Assembly: GCA_963698405.1 (NCBI GenBank)
Contig: CAVOQT010000008.1
Location: 74,125 to 138,124, forward strand
Direction of reading: 5' to 3'
DNA length: 64,000 nucleotides
From: SHZI01 sp963698405
GTDB lineage: Bacteria > Pseudomonadota > Gammaproteobacteria > Steroidobacterales > GCA-2729495
Shown here: positions 44,167-53,400 of the stretch, one piece after another
Layout: each line of letters begins with the position of its first letter
Numbering within the stretch: the stretch's first letter is position 1
Notes under the pieces: model-generated
What the model was told of the DNA's origin: nothing
What the model saw: the letters and a program-made list of their open reading frames with translations, nothing else
Databases searched by the model: none
Made by a program: the position numbers and the translations under genes

Positions 44167-44235
44167 AGACCGGCGCGGCGATGCCGATACTCCCGCATCG
44201 CGCTGCCTCGCTGATGGCAGTGGCAACAGTGATCG

Positions 44236-44637
44236 TCAAACGACGGCTGCTGCCAGCGATACGCCCGTTTCAGGAAACGCTTTCAGAACCTTCTGGTCTG
44301 CAGTGACCAGTTTTGTGCCCAGTGTCTTTGCGAGAGCAACAAACTCGCAATCGTATGCGGAGCAGGGGCTCTGGCTCACCAGCCGGAGTACTTCATAAGA
44401 CGGTACGTCAAATTCGCGATCAGCAAGCAGGGTTTCCGCTGCAGTCTGTATACGGTAGGCCTGTTCGAGCGTGATGGCTTTTTGCCGCATATACATGGCG
44501 AGCACGTTGCGCATTTCACTGCGCCAGAGTCCTGGCGCTACCCACTCCGGGTCGATGCCCAGCAGTTGTTCGGCATGCCGCGTCAGTTCGCTGGGCAGGT
44601 AGAGATAAACCAGCACATTGCTGTCAACGACGATCAC
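44236..44637 (-). CDS. PIN-domain toxin (VapC/FitB type)
   Basis: This 133-residue protein has the PIN-domain acidic site: Asp5 (VVDSNVLVY), Glu41 (LWRSEMRNVL), Asp96 (SAYDCEFVALA) and Asp114 (LVTADQKVL). VapC-type toxins are Mg-dependent RNases that cut tRNA or rRNA when free of antitoxin. Its ATG overlaps the stop of the upstream antitoxin gene (ATGA), the usual toxin-antitoxin arrangement. The pair sits between REP elements. Confidence 0.88.
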   Translation of the reverse strand: MIVVDSNVLVYLYLPSELTRHAEQLLGIDPEWVAPGLWRSEMRNVLAMYMRQKAITLEQAYRIQTAAETLLADREFDVPSYEVLRLVSQSPCSAYDCEFVALAKTLGTKLVTADQKVLKAFPETGVSLAAAVV

Positions 44638-44879
44638 GGCCGCCCTTGTGTAATCGCCTTTCTGATGTCGGCGGCCCTGAACTTCCTTCCCTTGAGTTCA
44701 TCGCGGATCTGGCGCGCCTGCGCGAGATGCGCTGCGTTGCTGATTCTTGCCGGCAGCAGTACCCGCTCCAGGCAGGCGATGACCTCGCTGTTGAGGCTGC
44801 GATGGTGTGCTTCTGCAGCGCTCTTCAGGCTGGCATAGATATCGTCAGGAATGTTTTTCAGGGTTATGGTCATGGTCAT
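44634..44879 (-). CDS. FitA/VapB-type antitoxin, ribbon-helix-helix
   Basis: This 81-residue protein begins TMTITLKNIPDDIYASLKSAAEAHHRSLNSEVIACLERVL (part: ITLKNIPDDIYASLKSAA), a ribbon-helix-helix DNA-binding region, followed by a flexible tail that should fold over the PIN toxin. It binds its own promoter as antitoxin dimer and represses the pair. It is the first gene of the module and overlaps the toxin by four bases. Confidence 0.85.
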   Translation of the reverse strand: MTMTITLKNIPDDIYASLKSAAEAHHRSLNSEVIACLERVLLPARISNAAHLAQARQIRDELKGRKFRAADIRKAITQGRP

Positions 44880-44896
44880 TGCCCCAATCCTTGTGG

Positions 44897-44920
44897 AACC
44901 ATAATGGAACCAGTATGGTT
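44897..44920. promoter_or_regulatory. Probable toxin-antitoxin operator
   Basis: AACCATA (44897-44903) and TATGGTT (44914-44920) form perfect seven-base half-sites ten bases apart. A GGAACCA direct repeat also occurs here. The site lies 17 bases before the antitoxin start, where ribbon-helix-helix antitoxins bind. Confidence 0.6.
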
Positions 44921-44994
44921 TCTACGGGATAAATCCGTCAAGGCATGAACCGGTATTTGCTCACGGGTTCTGTGTGAGCGATGGGTTTGTCGGG

Positions 44995-45020
44995 GATCGC
45001 GGCTGAAGCCGCTCCTACGC
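44995..45020. repeat. REP-like palindrome before lgt
   Basis: GATCGCGGCTGAAGCCGCTC followed by CTACGC is the reverse orientation of the GTAGGAGCGGCTTCAGCC REP unit. It sits 14 bases before the lgt start, so it is in or near the lgt leader. Confidence 0.75.
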
Positions 45021-45033
45021 TAAACTGCCCCCC

Positions 45034-45858
45034 ATGCTCAGCTACCCGCACTTTGATCCGGTCGCGTTCTGGATTCCCCTCGAATTTACCCTGCCCTGGG
45101 GCACGCACTTCGGTCCGCTGGCCGTGCGCTGGTATGGCATTACCTATCTGGTCGGTTTTGTAGGCGCGTGGATACTGGCGCGCCGTCGGGCGCTGCGCTC
45201 GGATTCACCGGTCACGCCCCTGCAGGTCGATGACCTGATCTTCTATGCGGCCTGCGGCGTGATCCTCGGCGGCAGGATCGGCTACATGCTGTTCTATGGT
45301 TTTGACCAGATTCTCGATAATCCGCTCAACCTGCTGCGGATCTGGGAGGGCGGCATGTCCTTCCACGGCGGCTTCATCGGTGTGCTGGTCGCCATGTGGT
45401 TGTATGCGCGCAAGCTGGATAGTCGTTTCTTCAGGCTCACGGATTTCATCGCGCCGCTGGTGCCGATCGGGCTCGGCGCCGGCCGCATCGGCAACTTCAT
45501 CAACGGTGAGCTCTGGGGTGCCCAGACGACGATGCCTTGGGGGTTGTTGGTGGATGGCCAGGTGCGGCATGCCTCGCAGCTCTACCAGGCGGCGCTGGAA
45601 GGTCTGGCGCTGTTCCTGATCCTGTGGATCTATTCCGCGCGGCCCCGACCGGTGATGTCGGTGTCGGCACTGTTTCTGCTCGGCTACGGCCTGTTCCGTT
45701 TTGCCGTCGAATTCATCCGTCTGCCCGATGCGCACCTCGGCTATCTGGCTTTCGGCTGGCTGACCATGGGGCAGCTGCTCTCGCTGCCGATGGTGGTGGC
45801 CGGGCTGGTCATGTTGATGCTGGCCCTGCGCGGACCGGCCACCACAGCGCGCAGCTGA
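45034..45858 (+). CDS. lgt: Prolipoprotein diacylglyceryl transferase
   Basis: Lgt is an inner-membrane enzyme that moves a diacylglyceryl group from phosphatidylglycerol to the lipobox Cys of prolipoproteins, the first step of lipoprotein maturation. The 274-residue protein has MLSYPHFDPVAFWI at the start, WYGITYLVGF, the GGRIGYMLFYG loop, GGMSFHGG with the conserved His and GAGRIGNFINGELWG with the Lgt signature. Seven transmembrane segments are visible. thyA follows after 16 bases, as in E. coli. Confidence 0.95.
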   Translation: MLSYPHFDPVAFWIPLEFTLPWGTHFGPLAVRWYGITYLVGFVGAWILARRRALRSDSPVTPLQVDDLIFYAACGVILGGRIGYMLFYGFDQILDNPLNLLRIWEGGMSFHGGFIGVLVAMWLYARKLDSRFFRLTDFIAPLVPIGLGAGRIGNFINGELWGAQTTMPWGLLVDGQVRHASQLYQAALEGLALFLILWIYSARPRPVMSVSALFLLGYGLFRFAVEFIRLPDAHLGYLAFGWLTMGQLLSLPMVVAGLVMLMLALRGPATTARS

Positions 45859-45874
45859 ACCCGGGAGCCCGACC

Positions 45875-46669
45875 CTGCAACAGTATCTGGACATGATGCG
45901 CCATGTGCGCCAGAACGGTGTACGCAAAGACGACCGCACCGGTACCGGTACCTTGTCGGTATTCGGGCACCAGATGCGTTTCGATCTGGCGGCCGGTTTT
46001 CCGATGGTGACTACCAAGAAGCTGCATCTGCGCTCGATCATTCACGAGCTGCTGTGGTTTCTGCAGGGCGATACCAATGTCGCGTATCTGCGCGAGAACG
46101 GTGTGGGGATCTGGGACGAGTGGGCTGACGAGCAGGGCAACCTCGGGCCGGTATATGGCGCGCAGTGGCGCTCGTGGCCCGCGCCCGACGGCCGCCATAT
46201 CGATCAGATCAGTGAGGTGCTCGAGCAGTTGCGCAGCAATCCGGATTCGCGGCGGCTGATCGTCAGCGCCTGGAATGTTGCCGAGTTGCCGAAGATGGCG
46301 CTGGCGCCCTGTCATGCGCTGTTCCAGTTCTGGGTGGCCGAGGGTCGCTTGTCCTGTCAGCTCTATCAGCGCAGTGCGGATATCTTTCTCGGTGTGCCTT
46401 TCAATATCGCCTCATACGCGCTGCTGACCTGTCTGGTCGCTGAACAGGCTGGCCTGCAGCCCGGTGAGTTCATCTGGACCGGTGGCGACTGCCACCTCTA
46501 CCTCAATCATCTGGAGCAGGCCGACGAACAGCTGCGTCGCACGCCATTGCCGCTGCCGCATCTGGTGCTGAAGCGCAAAGCCGACACGCTGTTTGATTAT
46601 CGCTATGCGGATATAGAGATCGTCGACTACAGCTTCCATCCGCATATCAAGGCGCCAGTCGCAATTTGA
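45875..46669 (+). CDS. thyA: Thymidylate synthase, apparent CTG start
   Basis: ThyA makes dTMP from dUMP with methylene-tetrahydrofolate, in the cytoplasm. The sequence has QQYLDMMRHV at the front, RTGTGTLSVFGHQMRFDL, HSIIHELLWFL (as RSIIHELLWFLQGDTN), YRSxDIFLGVPFNIASYA and the catalytic Cys in PCHALFQFW. Reading from the CTG at 45875 gives 264 residues and places the Cys at position 146, exactly the E. coli length and position. GGGAG lies about eight bases before it. The first ATG (45893) would drop QQYLD. A sequence change from ATG is also possible. Confidence 0.92.
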   Translation: MQQYLDMMRHVRQNGVRKDDRTGTGTLSVFGHQMRFDLAAGFPMVTTKKLHLRSIIHELLWFLQGDTNVAYLRENGVGIWDEWADEQGNLGPVYGAQWRSWPAPDGRHIDQISEVLEQLRSNPDSRRLIVSAWNVAELPKMALAPCHALFQFWVAEGRLSCQLYQRSADIFLGVPFNIASYALLTCLVAEQAGLQPGEFIWTGGDCHLYLNHLEQADEQLRRTPLPLPHLVLKRKADTLFDYRYADIEIVDYSFHPHIKAPVAI

Positions 46670-46687
46670 GTAGCCGCTGCCGCGCAG

Positions 46688-47503
46688 TTATCCAGCGCTA
46701 CGCGCCACGCTGACGATCTTCGCCGGACCATCCAGACGTACAGCGGTGAGCTTGCGGCCCCACACGCAGCCGGTATCGATGCCGAGCAGCTTGTCCCGCT
46801 GCAGGAGGCCGAGGGCGGCCCAGTGACCGAACACGATGCGCACCATGGCGGTCTGCCGGTCCGGCAGATCGAACCACGGACTGAGTCCGGCGGCTTGTGT
46901 GCCGGGCGTGCCGTTCTCGACCAGATCGAGGCTGCCGTCGGCATGGCAGTAGCGGATACGGGTCAGGCAGTTGGTGATGAAACGCAGGCGATCCTGACCG
47001 CTGAGATTTACTGACCAGCGTCGCGGTTCATCGCCGTACATGCCGCTGATGAAAGCCGCACAGTCGGGTCCGCGTAAAACCTGTTCGACTTCACGAGCCA
47101 GCTTGATGGTGAGCAGCGGATCCCATTGCGGTGCTACGCCGGCATGTACCAGCAGGGTGTTCAGTTCCGGCCGGTAGATGGCCATCGGTCGATGGCGCAG
47201 CCAGTTCACCAGCTCTTCGCCATCGGGCGCGCGCAGGACTTCGGCGAGCTCCTGGTGTCTGGCGCGTGCCCGGTTGCCAGAGGCCAGTGCGATCAGATGC
47301 AGGTCGTGGTTGCCGAGCACCACGCTTGCCTGGCTGCCGAGCGAACGGACCAGGCGCAGGGTTTGCAGGGACTTCGGGCCGCGATTGACCAGATCGCCGA
47401 CGAACAGCAGTTCGTCGTGCAGAGGGTCGAAGCGCAGTGTATCGATCAGCTGTTCGAGTTCGTCACAGCATCCCTGTACATCGCCGACTGCGTAGATCGC
47501 CAT
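46688..47503 (-). CDS. apaH: Bis(5'-nucleosyl)-tetraphosphatase, symmetrical
   Basis: ApaH hydrolyses diadenosine tetraphosphate to two ADP and also removes Np4 caps from RNA. The 271-residue protein shows the phosphoesterase motifs GDVQGC (residues 7-12), GDLVNRG (near 36-42) and GNHD (near 65-68). It is cytoplasmic. It is the last gene of lptD-surA-pdxA-rsmA-apaG-apaH, 18 bases after apaG, and converges with thyA (18 bases between the stops). Confidence 0.95.
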   Translation of the reverse strand: MAIYAVGDVQGCCDELEQLIDTLRFDPLHDELLFVGDLVNRGPKSLQTLRLVRSLGSQASVVLGNHDLHLIALASGNRARARHQELAEVLRAPDGEELVNWLRHRPMAIYRPELNTLLVHAGVAPQWDPLLTIKLAREVEQVLRGPDCAAFISGMYGDEPRRWSVNLSGQDRLRFITNCLTRIRYCHADGSLDLVENGTPGTQAAGLSPWFDLPDRQTAMVRIVFGHWAALGLLQRDKLLGIDTGCVWGRKLTAVRLDGPAKIVSVARSAG

Positions 47504-47521
47504 GGGCGGTGAGTCGGAGCG

Positions 47522-47920
47522 TCAGTGCAGGACGCCGGGCACCGCGAGCCGGAAACAGGGTATGTCGGCTCGAAATTGTGCACCGTCATCACTGCGCATG
47601 CCGTAGCTGCCTTCCATGGTGCCGACCGGGGTTTCGATTACCGCGCCGCTGGAGTAGCGGTGCCGCTGTCCGGGCAGGATGATGGGCTGTTCGCCGACCA
47701 CACCGTCGCCGCGTACCTGCTGCACCTTGCCGTTGGCGTCGGTGATGATCCAGTGGCGATCCAGCAGCCGGGCCGGCACTGCGCCGGTATTCTGGATGGT
47801 GATCGTGTAGGCAAACACATAGCGCTCGCTCTCAGGTTCGGACTGATCGGCGAGATAGTGGGTTTCCACGGTGATTTTCAGGCTGGTGCTGCTGGTGTTT
47901 GTGATCATGATCGCGGCCAT
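47522..47920 (-). CDS. apaG: ApaG-domain protein (Co2+/Mg2+ efflux protein)
   Basis: This 132-residue protein has the fibronectin-like ApaG fold: ERYVFAYTITIQNTGAVPARLLDRHWIITDANG (part: FAYTITIQNTG), VRGDGVVGEQPIILPGQRH and TPVGTMEGSYGM. The family is linked to cobalt resistance and dinucleotide binding; the precise role is unclear. Its start overlaps the rsmA end by 16 bases, so it is translated with it. Confidence 0.93.
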   Translation of the reverse strand: MAAIMITNTSSTSLKITVETHYLADQSEPESERYVFAYTITIQNTGAVPARLLDRHWIITDANGKVQQVRGDGVVGEQPIILPGQRHRYSSGAVIETPVGTMEGSYGMRSDDGAQFRADIPCFRLAVPGVLH

Positions 47921-48738
47921 TCTGGGAGAGTCGTCTGCTGCTTGGCAAGCGCTGGCTGGCGTGCGGCGAGAAATCCGGCCAGTTGCAGCCAGCCAGCCGG
48001 GGCGATTTGTTCGGGACGCAGGCCGGGGTCGAGCCCTGCCTCGCTGATTTCCGCTGCTGTCATCAGGCCCTTCAGGCCATTGCTGAGTCGTTTGCGGCGC
48101 ATGCCGAAGGCAGCGGCGACCAGTCGGTCAGCGATCGTCAGCGTCTCACTGTCAGCCAGTGCTACCGGATGCGGTACCAGCCGCAGGAACACCGAATCCA
48201 CTTGTGGTGGCGGGCTGAAACTGCCCGGGCTGATGCCGAATAGCTGTTCGATGCGGCAGCGCAGGGCGAGTGCCACGGTCAGCCGGCCATAGGTCTTGTT
48301 GCCGGGTTCTGCGGCGATGCGTTCGCCGACTTCCTTCTGCAGCATCACATGCAGATCCCGCCAGCTTGCGCCGTACTGCAGGAAGTGGAACAGCAACGGT
48401 GTCGAGATGTTGTAGGGCAGATTGCCGACCAGGCGCAGTTGCTCGCCGGGTGCGGCCAGACTGCTGAAGTCAAAGCGCAGGGCGTCCGCGCAGTGCACGG
48501 TGCAGCGTTCCGTCTTTACACGGCCGGGCAGCTCACGCGCCAGATCGCGATCGACTTCTATTGCATCGAGGCGTACTCCGCGAGCCAGCAGCGGCAGCGT
48601 GAGCGCGCCCTGACCGGGGCCGATCTCGACGAAGTGGTCGGTCGGTGCCGGCGCGATATTGGCGACGATCTTGCGGATGATGTTGCCGTCGTTCAGGAAG
48701 TGCTGCCCAAAGCGTTTGCGTGGCCGCACTTGTGTCAT
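47905..48738 (-). CDS. rsmA: 16S rRNA dimethyladenosine transferase
   Basis: RsmA (KsgA) dimethylates two adenines at the end of helix 45 of 16S rRNA. The 277-residue protein has RPRKRFGQHFLND at the start, the SAM site VEIGPGQGALTLPLL, and NLPYN (VGNLPYNIST) as catalytic motif. Its start overlaps the pdxA stop by ATGA. It sits in the conserved lptD-to-apaH operon. Confidence 0.96.
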   Translation of the reverse strand: MTQVRPRKRFGQHFLNDGNIIRKIVANIAPAPTDHFVEIGPGQGALTLPLLARGVRLDAIEVDRDLARELPGRVKTERCTVHCADALRFDFSSLAAPGEQLRLVGNLPYNISTPLLFHFLQYGASWRDLHVMLQKEVGERIAAEPGNKTYGRLTVALALRCRIEQLFGISPGSFSPPPQVDSVFLRLVPHPVALADSETLTIADRLVAAAFGMRRKRLSNGLKGLMTAAEISEAGLDPGLRPEQIAPAGWLQLAGFLAARQPALAKQQTTLPEWPRS

Positions 48739-49733
48739 GGCTGCTGACGAGCCGCCATCTCGATGGCGAGCTTGACCGCCGTGCGCAGACTGCCGCTATC
48801 GGCGCGTCCGGTGCCAGCCAGTTCAAAAGCCGTACCGTGATCTACCGAGGTGCGGATGATCGGCAGACCGAGCGTGACATTCACCGCCCGGCCAAAGCCA
48901 TGATGCTTGAGTACCGGCAAACCCTGATCGTGATACATGGCCAGTACCGCATCCACGCCGGACAGGTTGCGGTCCACAAAGGCGGTGTCGGCCGGTACCG
49001 GACCGCTGATGGCCAGGCCCTCTTTACGCAGCGTCGTCAGTGCGGGTGAGATTTCCTGCAGCTCCTCGTTGCCGAGATGCCCGGATTCACCGGCATGCGG
49101 ATTCAGGCCCAGCACGACGATGCGCGGTTGCCGGATGCCAAACAGCTTGCGCAGACCGCTGTCGAGCACGCGGCCGGTGGTTTCCACCAGCGCCCGGGTG
49201 ATCGCTGCAGGTACCGCATGCAGTGGCAGGTGCGTGGTGACGAGCGCTACGCGCAACTCACCGGCGACCAGCAGCATGACCGGTTTTGCCGTGGAGGTGA
49301 GTTCGGCCAGAAATTCCGTATGCCCGGTAAACGGGATGCCGGCCTCGTTGATCACCGCCTTGTTTACCGGTGCCGTTACCATCGCGCCGAACTGTCTGAG
49401 TCGGCAGCCGGCGCTGGCGCGCTTGAGCAGTTCCAGTACCCACGGGCTGTTGCGCGGATCCGGATGGCCGGGCGCGGAGGGTGCGCGCAGCGGCAGATCG
49501 GCAACCAGCAGACGACCGGGGCGGGCGGCCGTCGGCGCAGTACCGTTGCCGGTCCAGGGCACGATCTCGATCTGCTGACCCAGTGTGGCAGCACGTGCAG
49601 CCAGCAGCTTCACGTCGCCGAACACCACCAGTTCAGCGGGCCATGCCTGGCTGGCCAGGCTCAGTGTCAGTTCCGGGCCGATGCCGGCTGGTTCCCCGCA
49701 GGTGATGGCGATACGTGGCAGCGCTGTACTCAT
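48735..49733 (-). CDS. pdxA: 4-hydroxythreonine-4-phosphate dehydrogenase
   Basis: PdxA oxidises 4-phosphohydroxy-L-threonine in pyridoxal phosphate synthesis, as a zinc and NAD-dependent dimer. The 332-residue protein starts PRIAITCGEPAGIGPEL and has PFTGHTEFLAEL, LGLNPHAGESGHLG and AMYHDQGLPVLKHHGFGRAVNVTLGLP (part: YHDQGLPVLKHHGF), which carry the conserved metal-binding His residues. It lies six bases after surA and overlaps rsmA by four bases. Confidence 0.95.
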   Translation of the reverse strand: MSTALPRIAITCGEPAGIGPELTLSLASQAWPAELVVFGDVKLLAARAATLGQQIEIVPWTGNGTAPTAARPGRLLVADLPLRAPSAPGHPDPRNSPWVLELLKRASAGCRLRQFGAMVTAPVNKAVINEAGIPFTGHTEFLAELTSTAKPVMLLVAGELRVALVTTHLPLHAVPAAITRALVETTGRVLDSGLRKLFGIRQPRIVVLGLNPHAGESGHLGNEELQEISPALTTLRKEGLAISGPVPADTAFVDRNLSGVDAVLAMYHDQGLPVLKHHGFGRAVNVTLGLPIIRTSVDHGTAFELAGTGRADSGSLRTAVKLAIEMAARQQP

Positions 49734-49739
49734 CGCGGG

Positions 49740-51101
49740 CTAGATGCGAATTTCGACAAAAGCCTCATCGCGCAGGCGCCGCGTCCAGATCTCTGCCTCG
49801 TCGCCGAGCTTGCTGTTGCGGATGGCGAGTACGGCCTGCTGGCGCTGCTTGTCGACGGTAGCGTCATAAACCCTGCGCTCCAGGACCTGCAGGATGTGCC
49901 AGCCGAACTGTGTCTTGAACGGCTCGCTGATCTCGTCGATCTGCAGGGCGCTCATGGTCTTTTCAAATTCCGGCACGAAATTGCCCGGGGCAGTCCAGCC
50001 CAGATCGCCGCCTTCGATGGCTGATTGCGGATCTTCGGACACGACCTTGGCGACTGCGGAAAAGTCTTCACCACCGATGATGCGTCGACGGATATCGGTG
50101 AGCTTCTGCCGGACCGAATCATCATCCATGACCTCATTGGTGGTCATCAGGATGTGCCGCGCATGGGTCTGATCTTCCATGACCGGTTCGCCGCCGCGGC
50201 GGTCGTCGAGGCGGATCAGGTGAAACCCGCTGGCATTGCGGATCGGTTCGGAAACCCCGCCCTTGGCCAGCCCCGGGGCGATGTCGGCAAAGAGGCTTGG
50301 CAGTTCGCTGCCCTTGAGCCAGCCGAGGCTGCCGCCCTCCAAAGCCTGCTGGCCACTGGAGTAGGTCAGTGCCAGCTTGGCGAAATTCTCACCGGCCAGG
50401 ATGCGCGTATGCAGTTCGTCAGTGAGCTTGCTTGCGGTCTCGATTTCGGCAGGCTGCGCACTGGCCGAAATGGGGATGAGTATGTGCGAGAGCAGAAAAT
50501 CCTCGCGTAAATTTGCCTTGCCTGCCTGCCGGGCCAGATAGGCGTCGACTTCGCGAGGCGATACGGCGATGCGTTGCAGGACGTCACGCTGTCGCAGTTG
50601 GTCGATGGTGATCTGCTGCCGCAGTTCGCGGCGATAGGCGCTGTAATCCACACCTTCGCGCGCCAGCAGGGCGGGCAGCTCGCTGAGTGAGGTGTTGTTG
50701 CGTTCGGCGATGGTGGCCAGTGCCTGATTGAGCGTTTCGTCCGAAACCTTGATGCCCACATTTTCGGCACGCTGCAGCTGGAGTTGCTGGATGATCAGCC
50801 GGTCGAGTACCTGGCGGATGAGTATGTCGGTCGGGGGCAGTTGCGTGTTCTGTGCTTTCAGGCGCTCGGTGATGCGTCGGGTTTCCAGCTGCAACTCGCT
50901 CTTGAGCACCACGCCGTCATTCACGATTGCGGCAATGCCGTCGAGCAGTTCACCGCTGCTGCTGAGTTCACGGCTCTGTGCGAGCGCTGTGGACATCGGC
51001 ATCAGGGCGAGCGCAAGGCTGGCCAGCAGAGCCCGCAGACGGTACGGATGCGAGGTACAGAACCCGGCGGGTGCCGGGCGGGGCTGCGGTTGCTGGAACA
51101 T
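49740..51101 (-). CDS. surA: Periplasmic chaperone/peptidyl-prolyl isomerase SurA
   Basis: SurA escorts unfolded outer-membrane proteins, including LptD, across the periplasm. The 453-residue protein has a long signal region ending STALAQS, a chaperone N-domain (LDGIAAIVNDGVVLKSELQ), two parvulin domains (LLSHILIPI...FHLIRLDD and ARHILMTTN...GWHILQVLERR) and a C-terminal helix. I chose the ATG at 51101; more codons are open upstream. It lies 13 bases after lptD on the same strand, as in many gammaproteobacteria. Confidence 0.94.
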   Translation of the reverse strand: MFQQPQPRPAPAGFCTSHPYRLRALLASLALALMPMSTALAQSRELSSSGELLDGIAAIVNDGVVLKSELQLETRRITERLKAQNTQLPPTDILIRQVLDRLIIQQLQLQRAENVGIKVSDETLNQALATIAERNNTSLSELPALLAREGVDYSAYRRELRQQITIDQLRQRDVLQRIAVSPREVDAYLARQAGKANLREDFLLSHILIPISASAQPAEIETASKLTDELHTRILAGENFAKLALTYSSGQQALEGGSLGWLKGSELPSLFADIAPGLAKGGVSEPIRNASGFHLIRLDDRRGGEPVMEDQTHARHILMTTNEVMDDDSVRQKLTDIRRRIIGGEDFSAVAKVVSEDPQSAIEGGDLGWTAPGNFVPEFEKTMSALQIDEISEPFKTQFGWHILQVLERRVYDATVDKQRQQAVLAIRNSKLGDEAEIWTRRLRDEAFVEIRI

Positions 51102-51114
51102 GTAAACGCCGGCT

Positions 51115-53303
51115 TCAGTAACGATCGTAGCCAAGAGTACCACGCTCGAGCAGCTGTTCCGGGCGGCTGCCGGGGCTGCCAAAGCCTTTCAGCAGCAGTT
51201 GCAGCGTGACGGCGCTGTCCGAGTCGCCGTCGCGGCTGGTCAGGTGGCGCTGGGTCACCAGCCGCAGCCCCCAGCAGCAGGTCGAGTACTCAAGTCCGAA
51301 GAAGCTTTCCAGTACCTGATTGTCGAGCAGTGAGTAGTCGTAACGGCCGACGAAGCTCCAGCGGTCAGCGATTGGCCAGGTGCCGGTGATGTCGATTTCG
51401 CGCAGCGAGTCGCGCCGGAACCGGTAGGACAGGTTGACGATCTTGTTGTGGGCTGGTTTGTACATCACGCGTGCCTCTGCCATGCGCGTGACGTTCTCGT
51501 CGGAGTCCCACTGATAGCCGAGGTCCAGGTTCCAGCGGTTATTGATGTTCATGCCGAGCTCGGCGATGTAGTCGGAACTGTTGTCGTCACTTGACGTCTC
51601 GCCCGGCAGCGTGACATCCCGAGTGCTGAAGTACCGGGTTTCACCGATGGTCGCGGTCAGTAGCTGCGAACCGTCTGCCGAGCGCATCAGGCGGCTGGTA
51701 ATACCGATATTGAGCTTGTCGGTATCGCCCAGGCGGTCGAGGCCCACATAGCGATTGGTACGGAACAGCTGCACCAGATCGAAATCAGGCTGGATGGTAT
51801 CGAAGACCGGCATGTCGCTCTGGTCCTCGAAGGGCACGTGTACAAACTGAAGCCGTGGCTCAATGGTCTGCAGCCATGCGCTGTCCTGACCCCATGCGCG
51901 TTCCAGCAGGGTGCTGATTGCGATGCTGTAGATCGGCAGGCTGCGGCTCGGCGATTCGGCCGTACCAGGGCTTGTCTCGTCGAGTGAATAGGCCGTGTAG
52001 TCGAAGGCGGCTGAGGAATCCACAGCCAGTGCACCGAAGCGCAACGGCAGGTCGACCTGTGGCTGGAGATGGCCGCGCAGGCCGGTCGTGCCTGTATCAC
52101 GGTTGAAGTAGGTGAGCTCGGATTGCAGCCGGTACTCAAGGCCCAGCGGGTTGTTGGGCCAGTAGCCATTGACAGCCAGTTGCGGCAGGCGCTGGTAGGG
52201 CTGCTCGTCGGCAGTCAGCGAGTCGTCGAGGGTCTGGTAATCCTCCAGCCGCAACAGGGCGGACCAGGTATTGTCGAAGTACTCGAAGTCCACACTCTGG
52301 CGCAGATGCGTCTGACTGGCGTTACCAAGGCCGGTCGAGAGATCTTCGAAATATGCTGAATCGCTGACTTCCGTGCCATCGATGGTCGCTCGCCAGCGGT
52401 CGCTCAGCTGTGACTGGTTGAACCAGTGCATCAGTGCACGGTCTTCGCCGGTGACGTCATCGCTGGGCAGATATTCGCCGCTCAGTACTCCACTGGAGTT
52501 GTCTGACAGGTAACGGAACTCGCCCTGCATCTGCAGACCGCGTTTCGACATGTAGTGTGGCGTGACGGTCGCATCGTAGTTGGGCGCGAGATTGAAGTAG
52601 TAGGGGATGGCAATCTCCGTGCCGCGCTGGCCGCTGTTGCCGAAATCCGGCAGCAACAGGCCGGACCGGCGCCGGCCATCGACCGGATAAGTCAGCCAGG
52701 GTGAGTAGAGTATCGGCACGCCCTTGAATTCCAGTCGCGCGTTGCGCGCCGTACCGACGCCTGTCTCGCGGTCGATGCTGAGTGTGCCTGCGCGCAGCAG
52801 CCAGTCGTCCTTGCCGCGGGCGCAACTGGTGTAGGTCGCGTCCTTCAGGGTCAGCAGCCGGGTTTCTTCCAGTGTGATGCTGTCGGCCGAACCGCGTGCC
52901 GGCAGGGTGTACAGCTCGAATTTCGCCGCATCGATCCTGAACAGGCCGCTCTCGGTGTTGTAACTGGCCGAGTCACCGCCCAGCCAGGTGTCTGTGTCGC
53001 GCAGCTCGATGTTGCCGGTGAGTTCGAATTGACCGGTATCACGAGCGTAGTTCGCGCCGTCGGCGCCCAGCTGGATATCGTTGCGACGGAGGACAAGCCG
53101 GTCCTTGAATACTGCAGGGCCGTTGAGATCCACCTCCAGGTCGCCGCTCAGCACGTCGAGGATGTCAGCGCTGACATCGGTGCGTGGTGCGAGGGGTTCC
53201 GGTGCCGGGATTGCACAACCGTATACCGGTACCGGTACCGGTTCAGCAGCGCCGGCCGCGCCGCAGCCGCAGCCCACAGCAGTATCAGCAGTGCACGTTG
53301 CAA
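51115..53303 (-). CDS. lptD: LPS-assembly protein LptD (probable frameshift in the signal peptide)
   Basis: LptD is the outer-membrane beta-barrel that inserts lipopolysaccharide into the outer leaflet. The long frame has a Cys after the mature start (VYGCAIPAPEPL), the OstA jellyroll (DLEVDLNGPAVFKD...GNIELRDTDTWLGGDSASYNTES), DWLLRAGTLSIDRETGVGTARNARLEFKGVPILYSPWLTYPVDGRRRSG (parts) and a barrel ending in SPGSRPEQLLERGTLGYDRY (part). The last ten lines show the paired cysteines CCWGLRL. In this frame no signal peptide precedes AAEPVPV; a TTG at 53303 in another frame reads LQRALLILLWAAAAA. One missing base near 53255 joins the two. Essential gene, so sequence error is likely. Confidence 0.92.
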
Positions 53304-53400
53304 GGCGCCCCCAACGAGTCCCGGTCAGATTCAACGGGCGGAAGTATAGCGGTCGACTGCAGCTCGCGGTCGGATCAGTTTTCACCGTACCATTGCAGTC

